From: Tretioscincus oriximinensis
Taxonomy: Eukaryota; Chordata; Lepidosauria; Squamata; Gymnophthalmidae
Assembly (NCBI GenBank): GCA_022410635.1
Contig: JAJVDF010000344.1
Location: forward strand, 38,439 to 102,438
DNA length: 64,000 nucleotides
Direction of reading: 5' to 3'
The number at the start of each line of letters is the position of its first letter. Position 1 is the first letter of the stretch. The translations under genes and the position numbers were made by a program. Positions 52,241 through 60,945 of this stretch are shown here, piece after piece. Below the pieces are notes generated by a model. That model was not told where the DNA came from. It made no database searches and saw only the letters and a list, made by a program, of their open reading frames with translations.

Positions 52241-53455
52241 AATAAAGTTAAGATGACAAAAAAGATACCAACTGATATCAAAATTTGTGGATTAAGCCAT
52301 TAGATATTGCATATAAAATCTGGCATGGCAAGGCTAAGAAATTGGTACCCTNGGAATATCTAATTGCATCTAACAAAATTATTAATTCTACAGGCAAGGA
52401 GAATTTGGCAAGATATCTTGAAGGCCTAGCGGTAAAAAGATTCAGAGATTTATATGACTTGCAAGGGAATCCTATATCCCTAAGACAACTAAGGCTATTT
52501 AGTTCAAGTGCAGGAAATTGGACTGTGGAACAGGCCATAACATCGTTTATCTCCCAACAGACGGTCAGCCATAGTATGATCCACCCCAAAGTAGATTTAG
52601 AAAATATTGTTGAGAATAGAAAGGTACAGAAAATGGGAAGTACTAACCTACTATATAATCTGTTGACCACCGTAAAATACAACAACTTAAATTTATTAAA
52701 AGCAGAGTGGGCAAATGATATAATTTTTTCTGTGGTAGAATGGGAGGGTTGGATAAAAGATATAATAAAGATTAAATGTAATAAATTTAAGGCGGTTCAT
52801 CTCAAATTAATCACAAGGTGGTATAAAACTCCGGCCCAACTATGCCATACTGGAAATATTTCTCCATTATGTTGGCACGGTCGTGCGAACCGGAGTACAT
52901 ATACACATATGTGGCATGAATGCCCCAAAATTGGTCAGTTCTGGGAGGGGATCATGAGAGATTTAGATACAATATTGAATATAAGTTTGATAAACAGTAA
53001 ACAACTTTTGATTATGTTCAGGATTCCAAGGTGTATGGATCCAAACGTAGAAATGATTATCCGTAAAGCAATATGGGCTGGCCAAATTACAATTGCGAGG
53101 GGATGGAAAGACTGCAGTAAATGGAATATTAATACTTGGTATCTAATTGAATTATTTTTGTTTGACGTTGTTAGAGAAAGGAGGTTGAAATTGATGGGAC
53201 AGTACTTAACACCAAGTTGGGAAAGAAACTGGTTGCCGGTAATCATGCATGGTGCCGGACACGATGTAAATGAAAGTTTGAGAAATGCTATTACCATGGC
53301 ATATAATCAGACATAGATAATTAATATGTGTTATCTCGGATCCTGGGGGGGGGGGGGGGGGGTGTGTTTATGCGAATTTGGTTTTTTTATGTGTGTATGT
53401 AAATGTGGTTTTAATGCGTGTATTTGTAAAAATTTAATTAAAAAAAAAAAAGAAA
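52241..53455 (+). mobile_element. L1 LINE, 5'-truncated, with open ORF2 C-terminus (52285-53316)
   Basis: A continuous frame of about 343 codons encodes the C-terminal part of L1 ORF2 after the reverse transcriptase. Visible words: KLITRWYKTPAQL (about residue 185), the Cys/His-rich patch with CWHG, THMWHECPK (about 205-228), FWEGIMRDLD, IRKAIWAGQITIARGWKD and KWNINTWYLIELFLFDVVRE. Stop TAG at 53314-53316, a short 3' UTR with an 18-G run at 53346, and an A-rich tail at 53440-53455. The open frame suggests a recent insertion. It lacks the endonuclease and RT, so it cannot move on its own. One N lies at 52352. Confidence 0.93.
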
Positions 53456-53925
53456 GAGTGGAAAAACCTCAGTCTTGTAAGAGCCCCAGACAAATGCATA
53501 AAAATATATGTGGAAAGTGATCTGAGAACAAACTGATACAAAATTCAGCACATGTGTCCAAGGCAGATAGAAGAGTAACTAAAAAGAACCTAATAAAAAA
53601 TAAGAAGTCTCCACAAGTGCCCAAAAAAACNCTGAAGAAAAGGCTTTCGCTATTTATTTATTTGTGGAATTTGCCCATTGAGTTACAGTAATGGAACGGG
53701 CTCTAGCCACACCTCCCCTGCCTCCCATCCATGCATCCACCCTTTCCATCCCTTCCTTGCCCTCCTCCCATGCCTCTTTCACTCAGTGCTGCTTTGATTC
53801 GTTCCTTCTTTCTTTCCGTTTTCCTTTCTTTCCTTCCTTTCCCTCCCAATACTAGTCCCAGTACTGAACCCTGGGATATTCCACTTCTCACACTTTAGCC
53901 AATTTCTAATCCAGGACTATGGTCT
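53456..53925. other. Intergenic sequence; C/T-rich part at 53705-53850
   Basis: No coding feature. The C/T-rich part precedes the 39-bp array, as a similar tract does at 14150-14475. Confidence 0.45.
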
Positions 53926-54216
53926 CTGGAGGCTGCCAAAGTTCCGAGCCATGTTGATGGGTTTCTGGAGGCTGCCGAAGTTCCGAGCCATGTTGATGGG
54001 TTTCTGGAGGCTGCCAAAGTTCCGAGCCATGTTGATGGGTTTCTGGAGGCTGCCGAAGTTCCGAGCCATGTTGATGGGTTTCTGGAGGCTGCCGAAGTTC
54101 TGAGCCATGTCGATGAGGCTCCGGAGGCTGCCAAAGTTCCGAGGCGTGTCACTGTGTTTCTGGGGGCTGCCGAAGTTCCAAGCCCTGTTATTGGTCATTA
54201 TACCTCGGAATGTTGA
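53926..54216 (+). repeat. 39-bp minisatellite, 7 copies
   Basis: GGCTGCC recurs at 53931, 53970, 54009, 54048, 54087, 54126 and 54165: exactly 39 bp apart each time. Core phrase 'ctgccaaagttccgagccat'. Units vary at CCAAAG/CCGAAG. The period is a multiple of three, so an open frame on the minus strand is an artefact. Confidence 0.97.
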
Positions 54217-54244
54217 ATGCTCCCACACGCCTTTTATTACTTAT

Positions 54245-54440
54245 GATTTACTTATTTAGATACTTACCTTTATATTACCCAAAGATCTCAGGACGTATCA
54301 CAATTAAAAGAAAATACCCATGAAACAGATTAAAATAGAACAATTAAAAATATAATAGTGCCTTCAAAGAGAGGGGAATTTTTGGGTCAACCGAAATGGA
54401 ACAGATGTGCTTTCGCTAAATGTCTGAGTGAGGAAGATAG
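54245..54440. repeat. Unclassified dispersed repeat D fragment
   Basis: 'ttatattacccaaagatctc', A-rich interior, then 'tgtgctttcgctaaatgtct'. Confidence 0.5.
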
Positions 54441-54444
54441 TATA

Positions 54445-54670
54445 CGTGGAAGGCTTTGGGGGGAAATTAACTTTGTAAGCTACCCTGAGTCCCTTCAGGT
54501 AAGAAAGGTGGAATATAAAATCAGATTCCTCTTCCTCTCCTCCTTCCTCTATCATCTCTTCCTCTCCTTATTCTCCTCCTTTTTCCTCTATCTTCTTCTC
54601 CTCCTCCTCCTTCTTCCTCTATCATCTCTTGTTCCTCTCCTCCTTCTTTTTCTTCCTCTTCTTGAAATTA
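54445..54670 (+). mobile_element. Sauria-like SINE 3' end with (TCC/TTC)n tail
   Basis: 'taagctaccctgagtccctt', 'gtggaatataaaatcagatt', then TCC/TTC to 54662. A SINE-seeded pyrimidine tract. Confidence 0.75.
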
Positions 54671-55135
54671 ATTAGCATTTTTCTCTCTCTAAGGAATCCA
54701 AGATTAACTGATTCAAAGGCTCCCTTTAACCAGTCCTGGACAGGTTCTGGGGAGAAGTCAAGCACTTATCAAATACCAGGTCTGGGAGCTCTGCTTTAGC
54801 TTTCTGTCATAACTGAGATGGACACCCGTCAAGCAGAGATGTGAGTTTTCCAATTCCCCAAACTGAAAGCCAGTTCCTTCTCCAAGCTGCCTCAGTCCCA
54901 GGGACTCTCCGTCTTTCTACTCTGCTTCCTCCTTTTCTTCCCTACGCTGCCAAATCACAGGGAAATGACGGTTATTCCTCTTGAATTAGGAGAACTGGGT
55001 GGACGGGGCTTTGAGGTCGTGAGACCGACTTCCCTGGGGGGTGGGAGGAGGAGGAGGAGGTGGGGGTCTCCGTCGTGGGGACCCAACTCTGCAGATAAAA
55101 GGGCCATAAATCATCAGAAAACCCAAGCCTTAATA
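54671..55135. other. Intergenic sequence, no recognised feature
   Basis: No repeat or exon recognised. Confidence 0.4.
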
Positions 55136-55177
55136 GAGGAGGAGGAGGAGGAGGAGGAGGAGGAGGAGGAGGAGGAA
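55136..55177. repeat. (GGA)n microsatellite
   Basis: About 13 near-perfect GGA units. Confidence 0.95.
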
Positions 55178-55274
55178 GCAAAATGATCGTTTCTTTCTAC
55201 CCAGGGCTGGGTCCTTCTGGGAGTAACCTAAGTTTTCTGCAAACAATGTCTCTAACGCAAATTTAGATCTAGAT

Positions 55275-55462
55275 CAGGGGTGGGCAATTAATTTTTCCCA
55301 AGGGGCCGCATGAGAAATTGGGGTGGTTTTAGAGGGCCGGATTAATATAGTTAACTCAGTTCTACCCAATACTGTATATAACTCTGAGCTAAGAGGGCCG
55401 GGCCGGTCAGAGACAGTAGGAGGGCCGCATGTGGCCCTCGGGCCGCCCCTTGCCCAGGTCTG
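55275..55462 (+). mobile_element. hAT MITE (Buster-type), 188 bp
   Basis: CAGGGGTGGGCAATTAA to TTGCCCAGGTCTG, flanked by atctagat and atctagtc (6 of 8). Confidence 0.93.
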
Positions 55463-55497
55463 ATCTAGTCTAATTTTAGGTTTAGATCAAGGGTGGG

Positions 55498-55694
55498 GAA
55501 TTATTTTTCCAAAGGGGCCACATGAGAAATTGGGATGGTTTTAGAGGGCCGGACTAATATAGTGAACTCAGTTCTACCCAACACTGTATATAGCAGTAAA
55601 ACCACAGCCCCAACTCTGAGGTAAGGCAGGCGGGCCGGTCAGAGACAGTAGGCGGGCCGCATGTGGCCCTCGGGCCGCCCCTTGCCCAGGTCTG
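55498..55694 (+). mobile_element. hAT MITE (Buster-type), diverged copy, 197 bp
   Basis: Perfect 8-bp duplication gtttagat (55490-55497 and 55695-55702). More diverged than the copy 35 bp upstream, so an independent and older insertion. Confidence 0.93.
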
Positions 55695-55702
55695 GTTTAG
55701 AT

Positions 55703-56455
55703 CATTCCTGTCAGCTTCACCCAGAAGAAGCATCCAGATGGCAGACACCTCTTCCAAGGGTTGAGTCCGGGTGAGAGTTTTGCCATTTTCTGCTTCAGAC
55801 TGCCCTGGGGAAATTTTGGGCCATTGTAGACTATGACAGACTCCATTTGGCTCATCCACATTATTTATTTATTTATTTTTATTTATTTATTTGTACTTGC
55901 ATCCCGCCCTATACCCAAAGGTCTCAGGGCAGCCAACCATAGCTTTTGTTGCTTCCTCCACAACAGACACCATGTGGTGTAGGTAGGGCTGAGAGAGCTC
56001 AAAGAACTGTGACTGGTCCAAGGTCACCCAGCACATAGCTTTTGTTGCTTTCTCCACAACAGACACCCTGTAGGGTAGGTGTGGCTGAGAGAGTTCAAAG
56101 AACTGTGACCGGCCTGCCATATTCTACACAAACATGTACACGGCAGACACCTATTCCAAGAGTTGAGAACAGGTGAGCATTTTTGCCTTCTTCTGTTTGT
56201 TTGGTGGGCCAATGGGTGAGAAGGCTGGACTAGGTGGGCTCTGGCCTCCTCCAGCAGGGCTCCTCTTAAGGGAGAAAGGAGGGAAAACAGGAAAGAAGGA
56301 AGATAAGAAGGAAGGAAGATTTTGCCTTCTTCTGCTTGACAGTGCCCAGGGGCAATTGGTGGGCCCTTGCGTGAGACAGGAGGCTGGGCTAGGTGGGTTC
56401 TGGCCCCTCCTCTTAGGCTCTTAATATGTTCTTAAGGGTGCCCGGGGGCAATTAG
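55703..56455. mobile_element. Mosaic of CR1 tails, foldback pieces and MIR-like SINEs
   Basis: Foldback arms near 55825 and 56115. SINE/L2-type sequence 55860-56110 with 'caacagacaccatgtggtgt' and 'caacagacaccctgtagggt' (two copies). CR1 tails 56165-56275 and 56320-56440, separated by a GGAA/GAAG-rich stretch (56270-56320). Confidence 0.7.
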
Positions 56456-56479
56456 GTTAAAGTGAACACCTGGGAAATT

Positions 56480-56760
56480 GCAAAGGTTCTTATGTTCGCT
56501 AAGAGAGAAAACGCACCTGAGACTACGCAGCGCTCCAGGCCTCCAGCAGGGGGCGCCTGGGCTTCAGCCTCCCGTCCCAGGCAGTGGGTGCGCGTTGTGT
56601 GGGGAAGTGGGTGGGTGGCAGCTGGGGGGGCGGGGGGCGGGGGGCGGGACACGCTGAGTGGCCCCGCCTCCCCGCTTTGCCCTTCCAGCCCACTCGGAGC
56701 AAGGGGCTGCAAGCCGGCCGGCCGCTGCTTTCGTCTGCTGCCTCTTCCTTGCAGGTGAGT
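56480..56760 (+). promoter_or_regulatory. CpG-island-like GC-rich block with CTCF-like site and GC boxes
   Basis: Many CpGs, repeated GGGCGGG (GC-box/Sp1-like) words around 56628-56648, and CCAGCAGGGGGCGCC at 56543-56557, a near-consensus CTCF core. No TATA box is seen. It is the only such block in the window. It is a plausible TATA-less promoter for a downstream + strand gene. Confidence 0.5.
56650..56754 (+). other. Candidate noncoding first exon with perfect donor (speculative)
   Basis: Ends at CAG|GTGAGT (donor 56755-56760) inside the CpG-rich block. The exon start is arbitrary. No protein-coding content is recognised, so it would be a 5' UTR exon. In human the next gene beyond the TBC1D2B 3' end in the same direction is, as I recall, LINGO1, which has noncoding 5' exons; assignment here is only a guess. 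Confidence 0.25.
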
Positions 56761-56974
56761 CAGACTCAAGCGCTTCCTGACCTTCCCCCTGCAGCCTCCT
56801 GGCCCCGCTGCTCAGGACAGGCGCCTGCCAGGATCAGGCATCCGCGTAGGATCGGGTCCACCGGAGGAGCCCCTGGCCAGGGCGCTTTCAAAGGGAAGGG
56901 GAGGCAGCTCCCAGTTCCCCCCACCCCTCCCATTGGCAGCAGGTTGGAAAGGACAGCGGGGTTCCCATCGCAGC

Positions 56975-57177
56975 TGGGGGGCTGCAGACATAGGGCAGAG
57001 GGGGGCTGCAGACATAGGGCAGGGGGGGGCTGCAGACATAGGGCAGGGGGGGGCTGCAGACATAGGGCAGGGGGGGGCTGCAGACATAGGGCAGGGGGGG
57101 GCTGCAGACATAGGGCAGGGGGGGGGGCTGCAGACATAGGGCAGAGCGGGGCTGCAGACATAGGGCAGAGGGGGGCT
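56975..57177 (+). repeat. 24-bp G-rich minisatellite, 8 copies
   Basis: 'ctgcagacatagggcag' plus a 7-9 G run; CTGCAG starts at about 56982, 57006, 57030, 57054, 57078, 57102, 57128 and 57152. Lies 220 bp past the CpG-rich block. Confidence 0.97.
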
Positions 57178-57179
57178 TT

Positions 57180-57485
57180 CAAACTCCACAGGCGAAGGAA
57201 CTCCTGGCCTCCGCCTGCCTTCCTGTCTATCCCACTCTCCGTCGCTCCTTCCTTCTTCTGCTCTCTCCACATCTATCCCTCCATCCCTATCTCTATTTGT
57301 CTCCCTCTACCCCTCTCTACCCCCTTCTAGTTTTCCTTCCTTCCCTCTTCATCTTCCTCTCTGTTGTGTTTTCGTTCTCCCCTTTGCCTGAAGACCTCTG
57401 GGCAGGTCACAACAAATGACAGAAAAGCAATACAAATGGATTGCAAAAGTTATCATCTCTCTTTCTCTCTCTCTCTANCTAATTT
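57180..57485. other. C/T-rich sequence, no recognised feature
   Basis: CCTTCC and CTCT-rich runs at 57220-57380 and (CT)n at 57456-57477. Confidence 0.5.
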
Positions 57486-57494
57486 TTTTATTTA

Positions 57495-58175
57495 TCAATC
57501 TTTATAAATCTGTGGTAAGGACCCATTTGCAATACTGTGTACAATTCTGGTCACCACATCTCAGGAAAGATATTGTGGAACTGGAGAAAGTGCAGAAAAG
57601 GGCCACAAGAACGATCCAGGGGCCNGAGCAGAATCCCTTGGGAAGTCAGGCTGCAATGTTTGGGTCTCTTCAGCCTCAAAAGATGGCATTTGAGGAGACC
57701 TAATTGAGGTGTATAAAATCATGCATGGGACACGTAAGGTGAGAAGAGAAAAACTATTTTCTCCATCACACAACGTGAGGACCAGGGGGCCTCCCTTGAA
57801 GCAGAGGGGCAGAAGAGGGAGGCCAGGCAAGGGAAAGTATTTTTTCACCCAGAGGCTTGTGGAATTTACTTCTAGAAGAGGTGGCGGTAGCCGGAAGCCT
57901 GGATAGCTTTAAGACAGGATTGGACAAGTTCATGGACACCAATGGTATAAACAGCTACTAGGGTGGATGTCTTGATGCCTCCGAGATGGAGCAACAGGCA
58001 GGATTCTTAAAATGCCTTTTGCAGAGTGTCAAGAACAGGTGAAAATTTTGCCTTCGTCTTTCTCAGACTGCCCAGGTGCAATGGGTGGGCCTCTGTGTGA
58101 GACAGACGGCTGGGCTAGATTGGCTCCNGCCCCATTCAGCAGGGGTCTTCTTATGTTCTTATGCTCTAAAGGGTA
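57495..58175 (+). mobile_element. CR1 LINE 3' region (TGTTCTTA type), sense
   Basis: Reads LYKSVVRTHLQYCVQFWSPH and ELEKVQKRATRTI, then, after frame breaks, MYKIMHGTRKVRREKLFS and GKGKYFFTQR, and ends 'tcttcttatgttcttatg'. Confidence 0.92.
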
Positions 58176-58179
58176 GAGG

Positions 58180-58500
58180 GTTGCTTCCTCCTCCATAACA
58201 GATGCTCTGTGAAGTGAGTGAGGCTGAGAGAGTCTTAAAGAACTGTGATTATCCCAGGAATCAGAGCCTAGCTATCATAGGGCAGGGTGGGGCAGTGCCC
58301 CAGGGTTCCCAGGGGTCCAGCCGTTTGTAATATTAAAATTAAAAAATGTAAAATTTCGGGCTCCCAGGCCCCCACTTCGTTTATCTGTCCCTGGGGCCCC
58401 AAGAATCTAACACCACCAGCTGCCTTCACAAAGAAGGGTGGAATTGAACCAGGAGATGACCTGATCAGAGTCCAGCCCTCTGACCATTACACCAAACTGT
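58180..58500. mobile_element. MIR-like SINE split by a hAT-like fragment
   Basis: SINE parts 58185-58260 ('agtcttaaagaactgtgatt') and 58430-58500 ('gaattgaaccaggagatgac', 'ccattacaccaaactgttgt'). Between them is sequence shared (inverted) with the MITE at 16315. Confidence 0.6.
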
Positions 58501-58504
58501 TGTC

Positions 58505-58590
58505 AAAGCCCCAGTCCTGGGCTGTATCTCAGAATAGAGACCTAGCATCCACAGGGTCGTGTAGGCTATGGCAGGCCCCGAATGTTTGAA
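58505..58590 (+). mobile_element. Foldback element, left arm
   Basis: 'gggctgtatctcagaataga' and 'cgtgtaggctatggcaggcc'. Confidence 0.7.
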
Positions 58591-58814
58591 ACCTCTTGTT
58601 CCCAGTTCCCCGTTTCTTTGGGAGTTTTTCCATTCGAGCAGTTCCTCTGGAATGAATTCCTGGAGAGCAAATATTGTAGATGCTCGCAGCTAAGCTGGGA
58701 AGTTTTAAAGTGTCTAGTGGTTAAAGGATCGGATTCTTACCTGGAAATCTCTGTTTTGGGTCTGCACTCCTTCATGAAGCTGTATGGGTAAACTTGGGGT
58801 AGTCACAGTTTTTC

Positions 58815-59090
58815 GTGGGCCATGGTGGTACAGAGGTTAAGAACCAGCCTTTCAATCGAGAGGCCCGTTATCAAAGTCCTGTGTCGTCCATGAAGAGGAT
58901 GAGGGCTCTCCACTGGCCTTAACTTCAGCCAGCACAGCCATTCGGAAGCAAGTAATTGCAATTAGATAAATGAGTGCCATCAGAATGTGTTGAGGGAATA
59001 TAGAATGTAAGCCTTCAGGCGAAAAATGGCTTTTAAGCTGCTTTGCATCCCTTCAGGTGAGAAAAGCAGGGTATAAAAACCCAGCTCTTC
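58815..59090 (+). mobile_element. tRNA SINE, sense, full length
   Basis: Head 'ggtggtacagaggttaagaa' (A-box-like), 'aaagtcctgtgtcg' (decayed B box), 3' end 'gcagggtataaaaacccagc', then TTC repeat. Confidence 0.85.
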
Positions 59091-59203
59091 TTCTTCTTCT
59101 TCTTCTTTTTCTTGTTCTTCTTGTTCTTGTTCTTCTTGTCCTTCTTCTTCTTCTTCTTCTTGTTCTTCTTCTTCTCCTTCTCCTCCTCTTCCTCCTCCTT
59201 AGC
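59086..59203. repeat. (TTC)n with TTG/TCC interruptions, SINE tail
   Basis: Directly continues the SINE 3' end. Confidence 0.95.
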
Positions 59204-59309
59204 CCTTCCTAATTCACGAAGTGTCTGTTGTGAAGAGGTGGTTACGGAATCTGCTTTGATTCCCTTCGGATAAACAGATAAAAACCAAGGATGAAAACAG
59301 CTGGATGGT

Positions 59310-59400
59310 CTTAGGCTAGCCACAGTCCTTTCGAGTTCTCTCAGCCCCACCTACTTGACAAAGGTGTCTGTTGTGAAGAACACAAAAGGTTGTGGAAACC
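59310..59400. mobile_element. MIR-like SINE fragment
   Basis: 'ctctcagccccacctacttg' and 'gtgtctgttgtgaagaacac' match 24815-24870. Confidence 0.5.
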
Positions 59401-59410
59401 ACTAAGTCCT

Positions 59411-59893
59411 TTCTTCTTCTTCTTCTTCTTCTTCTTTTCTTCTTCTTCTTCTTCTTCTTCTTCTTCTTCTTCTTTTCTTCTTCTTCTTCTTCTTCTTCTT
59501 CTTCTTCTTCTTNNNNNNNNNNNNNNNNNNNNNNNNNNNNNNNNNNNNNNNNNNNNNNNNNNNNNNNNNNNNNNNNNNNNNNNNNNNNNNNNNNNNNNNN
59601 NNNNNNNNNNNNNNNNNNNNNNNNNNNNNNNNNNNNNNNNNNNNNNNNNNNNNNNNNNNNNNNNNNNNNNNNNNNNNNNNNNNNNNNNNNNNNNNNNNNN
59701 NNNNNNNNNNNNNNNNNNNNNNNNNNNNNNNNNNNNNNNNNNNNNNNNNNNNNNNNNNNNNNNNNNNNNNNNNNNNNNNNNNNNNNNNNNNNNNNNNNNN
59801 NNNNNNNNNNNNTTCTTCTTCTTCTTCTTCTTCTTCTTCTTCTTCATCTCCTCCTCCACTTCTTCCTCCTTTTCCTTCTCCCTCCTCCTCCTC
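59411..59893. repeat. (TTC)n tract with an internal assembly gap
   Basis: TTC on both sides of 300 Ns (59513-59812), grading into TCC at 59845-59893. Confidence 0.97.
59513..59812. other. Assembly gap (300 N)
   Basis: A run of N inside (TTC)n. Confidence 1.
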
Positions 59894-60047
59894 CTGGATC
59901 CAAGATTCTGCATCCAAGTTGAAGGTCTCCAAAATAGGGTTACCACACTATGTCCTTGGATGGAGGTTTGCACCTTTGAAGGGTACAAAAGAGGGGACTT
60001 TTCTGAATGCCATTGCAGGGATTCAATTCTTCTTCTTGCTATAGCCA

Positions 60048-60135
60048 GAAGCAACAGGCGGGCTACTGTTTGAGGCAGAATGCTAGTCGGGATGGGCTGT
60101 AGCCAGATTCAGCATGGTTCCCCATATGTTCTTGC
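60048..60135 (+). mobile_element. CR1 tail, sense, decayed
   Basis: 'gatgggctgtagccagattc' and 'catatgttctt'. Confidence 0.6.
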
Positions 60136-60284
60136 AACTTTTAAAAAATATCAGTTTTGTTAATAATAATAATAAAAATAAAGAACATACAAACTATTCT
60201 AAAGCACTAAAGCAAAACAATAAAGGCTCCCTCCCCCTTTTTCCTCCTGCCCCCCTCCACCGAGCTTGGCCGGGGTATTTAACA

Positions 60285-60640
60285 AGGGGGGCTTGTAGAC
60301 TAACAAGTCTAACAAGAGAAAAGAAGGAAACATGAGCTTTCGTAGAGAAGCCTGCTTCTTCAGATGCTAGGGAACAAATGCCAAGGACAGACAATATCAG
60401 TTTGCTACATATAGTCTGTCCCTGGCAATTGTGTCCTAGCATCTGAAGAAGTAGCCTTGCGTCCGGAACCTCATCGCCATGTTAGTCCCTCTCCAGAAAA
60501 TGTAGCAAGGGGATCTTATTGATTTGTCTAGGAAAACACCGGCAGCCTCCCTTTTTCTTGCTGGTCCTTAAGGTGATATGAAAACCTCTTGCTAGAAGGT
60601 CTGTCTGTCTAAAGAAGTAAGCTCTGAAGTTTCTGCTGCT
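60285..60640. mobile_element. Hammerhead-like repeat copies in opposite orientation
   Basis: Minus-strand core at 60336-60366 (CTGAAGA, partly paired stem, GAAAGC). Plus-strand, decayed core at 60434-60452. 60500-60640 carries a further inverted module ('tgctggtccttaaggtgata'). Confidence 0.6.
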
Positions 60641-60648
60641 TCCTTTTA

Positions 60649-60732
60649 TCCATCTATCCATCTATCCATCTACCTACCTACCTACCTACCTACCTACCTA
60701 CCTACCTATCTATCTATCTATCTATCTATCTA

Positions 60733-60827
<95 letters not shown>

Positions 60828-60865
60828 GTCTGTCTGTCTATCAAACTACCTACCTACCTCTGAAG
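60649..60865. repeat. Compound tetranucleotide array (ATCC, TACC, TATC, TGTC)
   Basis: Sequential blocks: ATCC to about 60670, TACC to 60710, TATC to 60735, TGTC to 60840, with a few TATC at the end and TACC again at 60847. Confidence 0.98.
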
Positions 60866-60945
60866 AAGTGGGCTTGCCTTCAAAAGCTCCTACTTCCTCC
60901 CTTTTTCTTCTTAGTCTCTATGGTGCTTTGAGAGCCCCTTCCCTA
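60850..60945 (+). mobile_element. Hammerhead-like repeat, sense
   Basis: CTGAAGA at 60862, stem GTGGGC with GCCTTC (partly paired), AAAAGC; then 'cttagtctctatggtgcttt'. Confidence 0.6.

Noticed and set aside
52285..53316. A host gene encoded by the 343-codon frame
   Set aside because: Motifs (KLITRWYKTPAQL, HMWHECPK, ARGWKD) are those of the L1 ORF2 C-terminus, and two shorter relatives occur in the same window.
53895..54228. Repetitive 13-residue open frames on the minus strand (NPSTWLG repeats)
   Set aside because: Produced by the 39-bp minisatellite, whose period is a multiple of three; no gene context.
56766..57330. Long open frames with CPMSAAPP-type or RHRAGGGC-type repeats
   Set aside because: They arise from the 24-bp G-rich minisatellite read in open frames.
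60649..60865. CRISPR-like array
   Set aside because: Units are 4 bp with no spacers; a microsatellite in a vertebrate genome.
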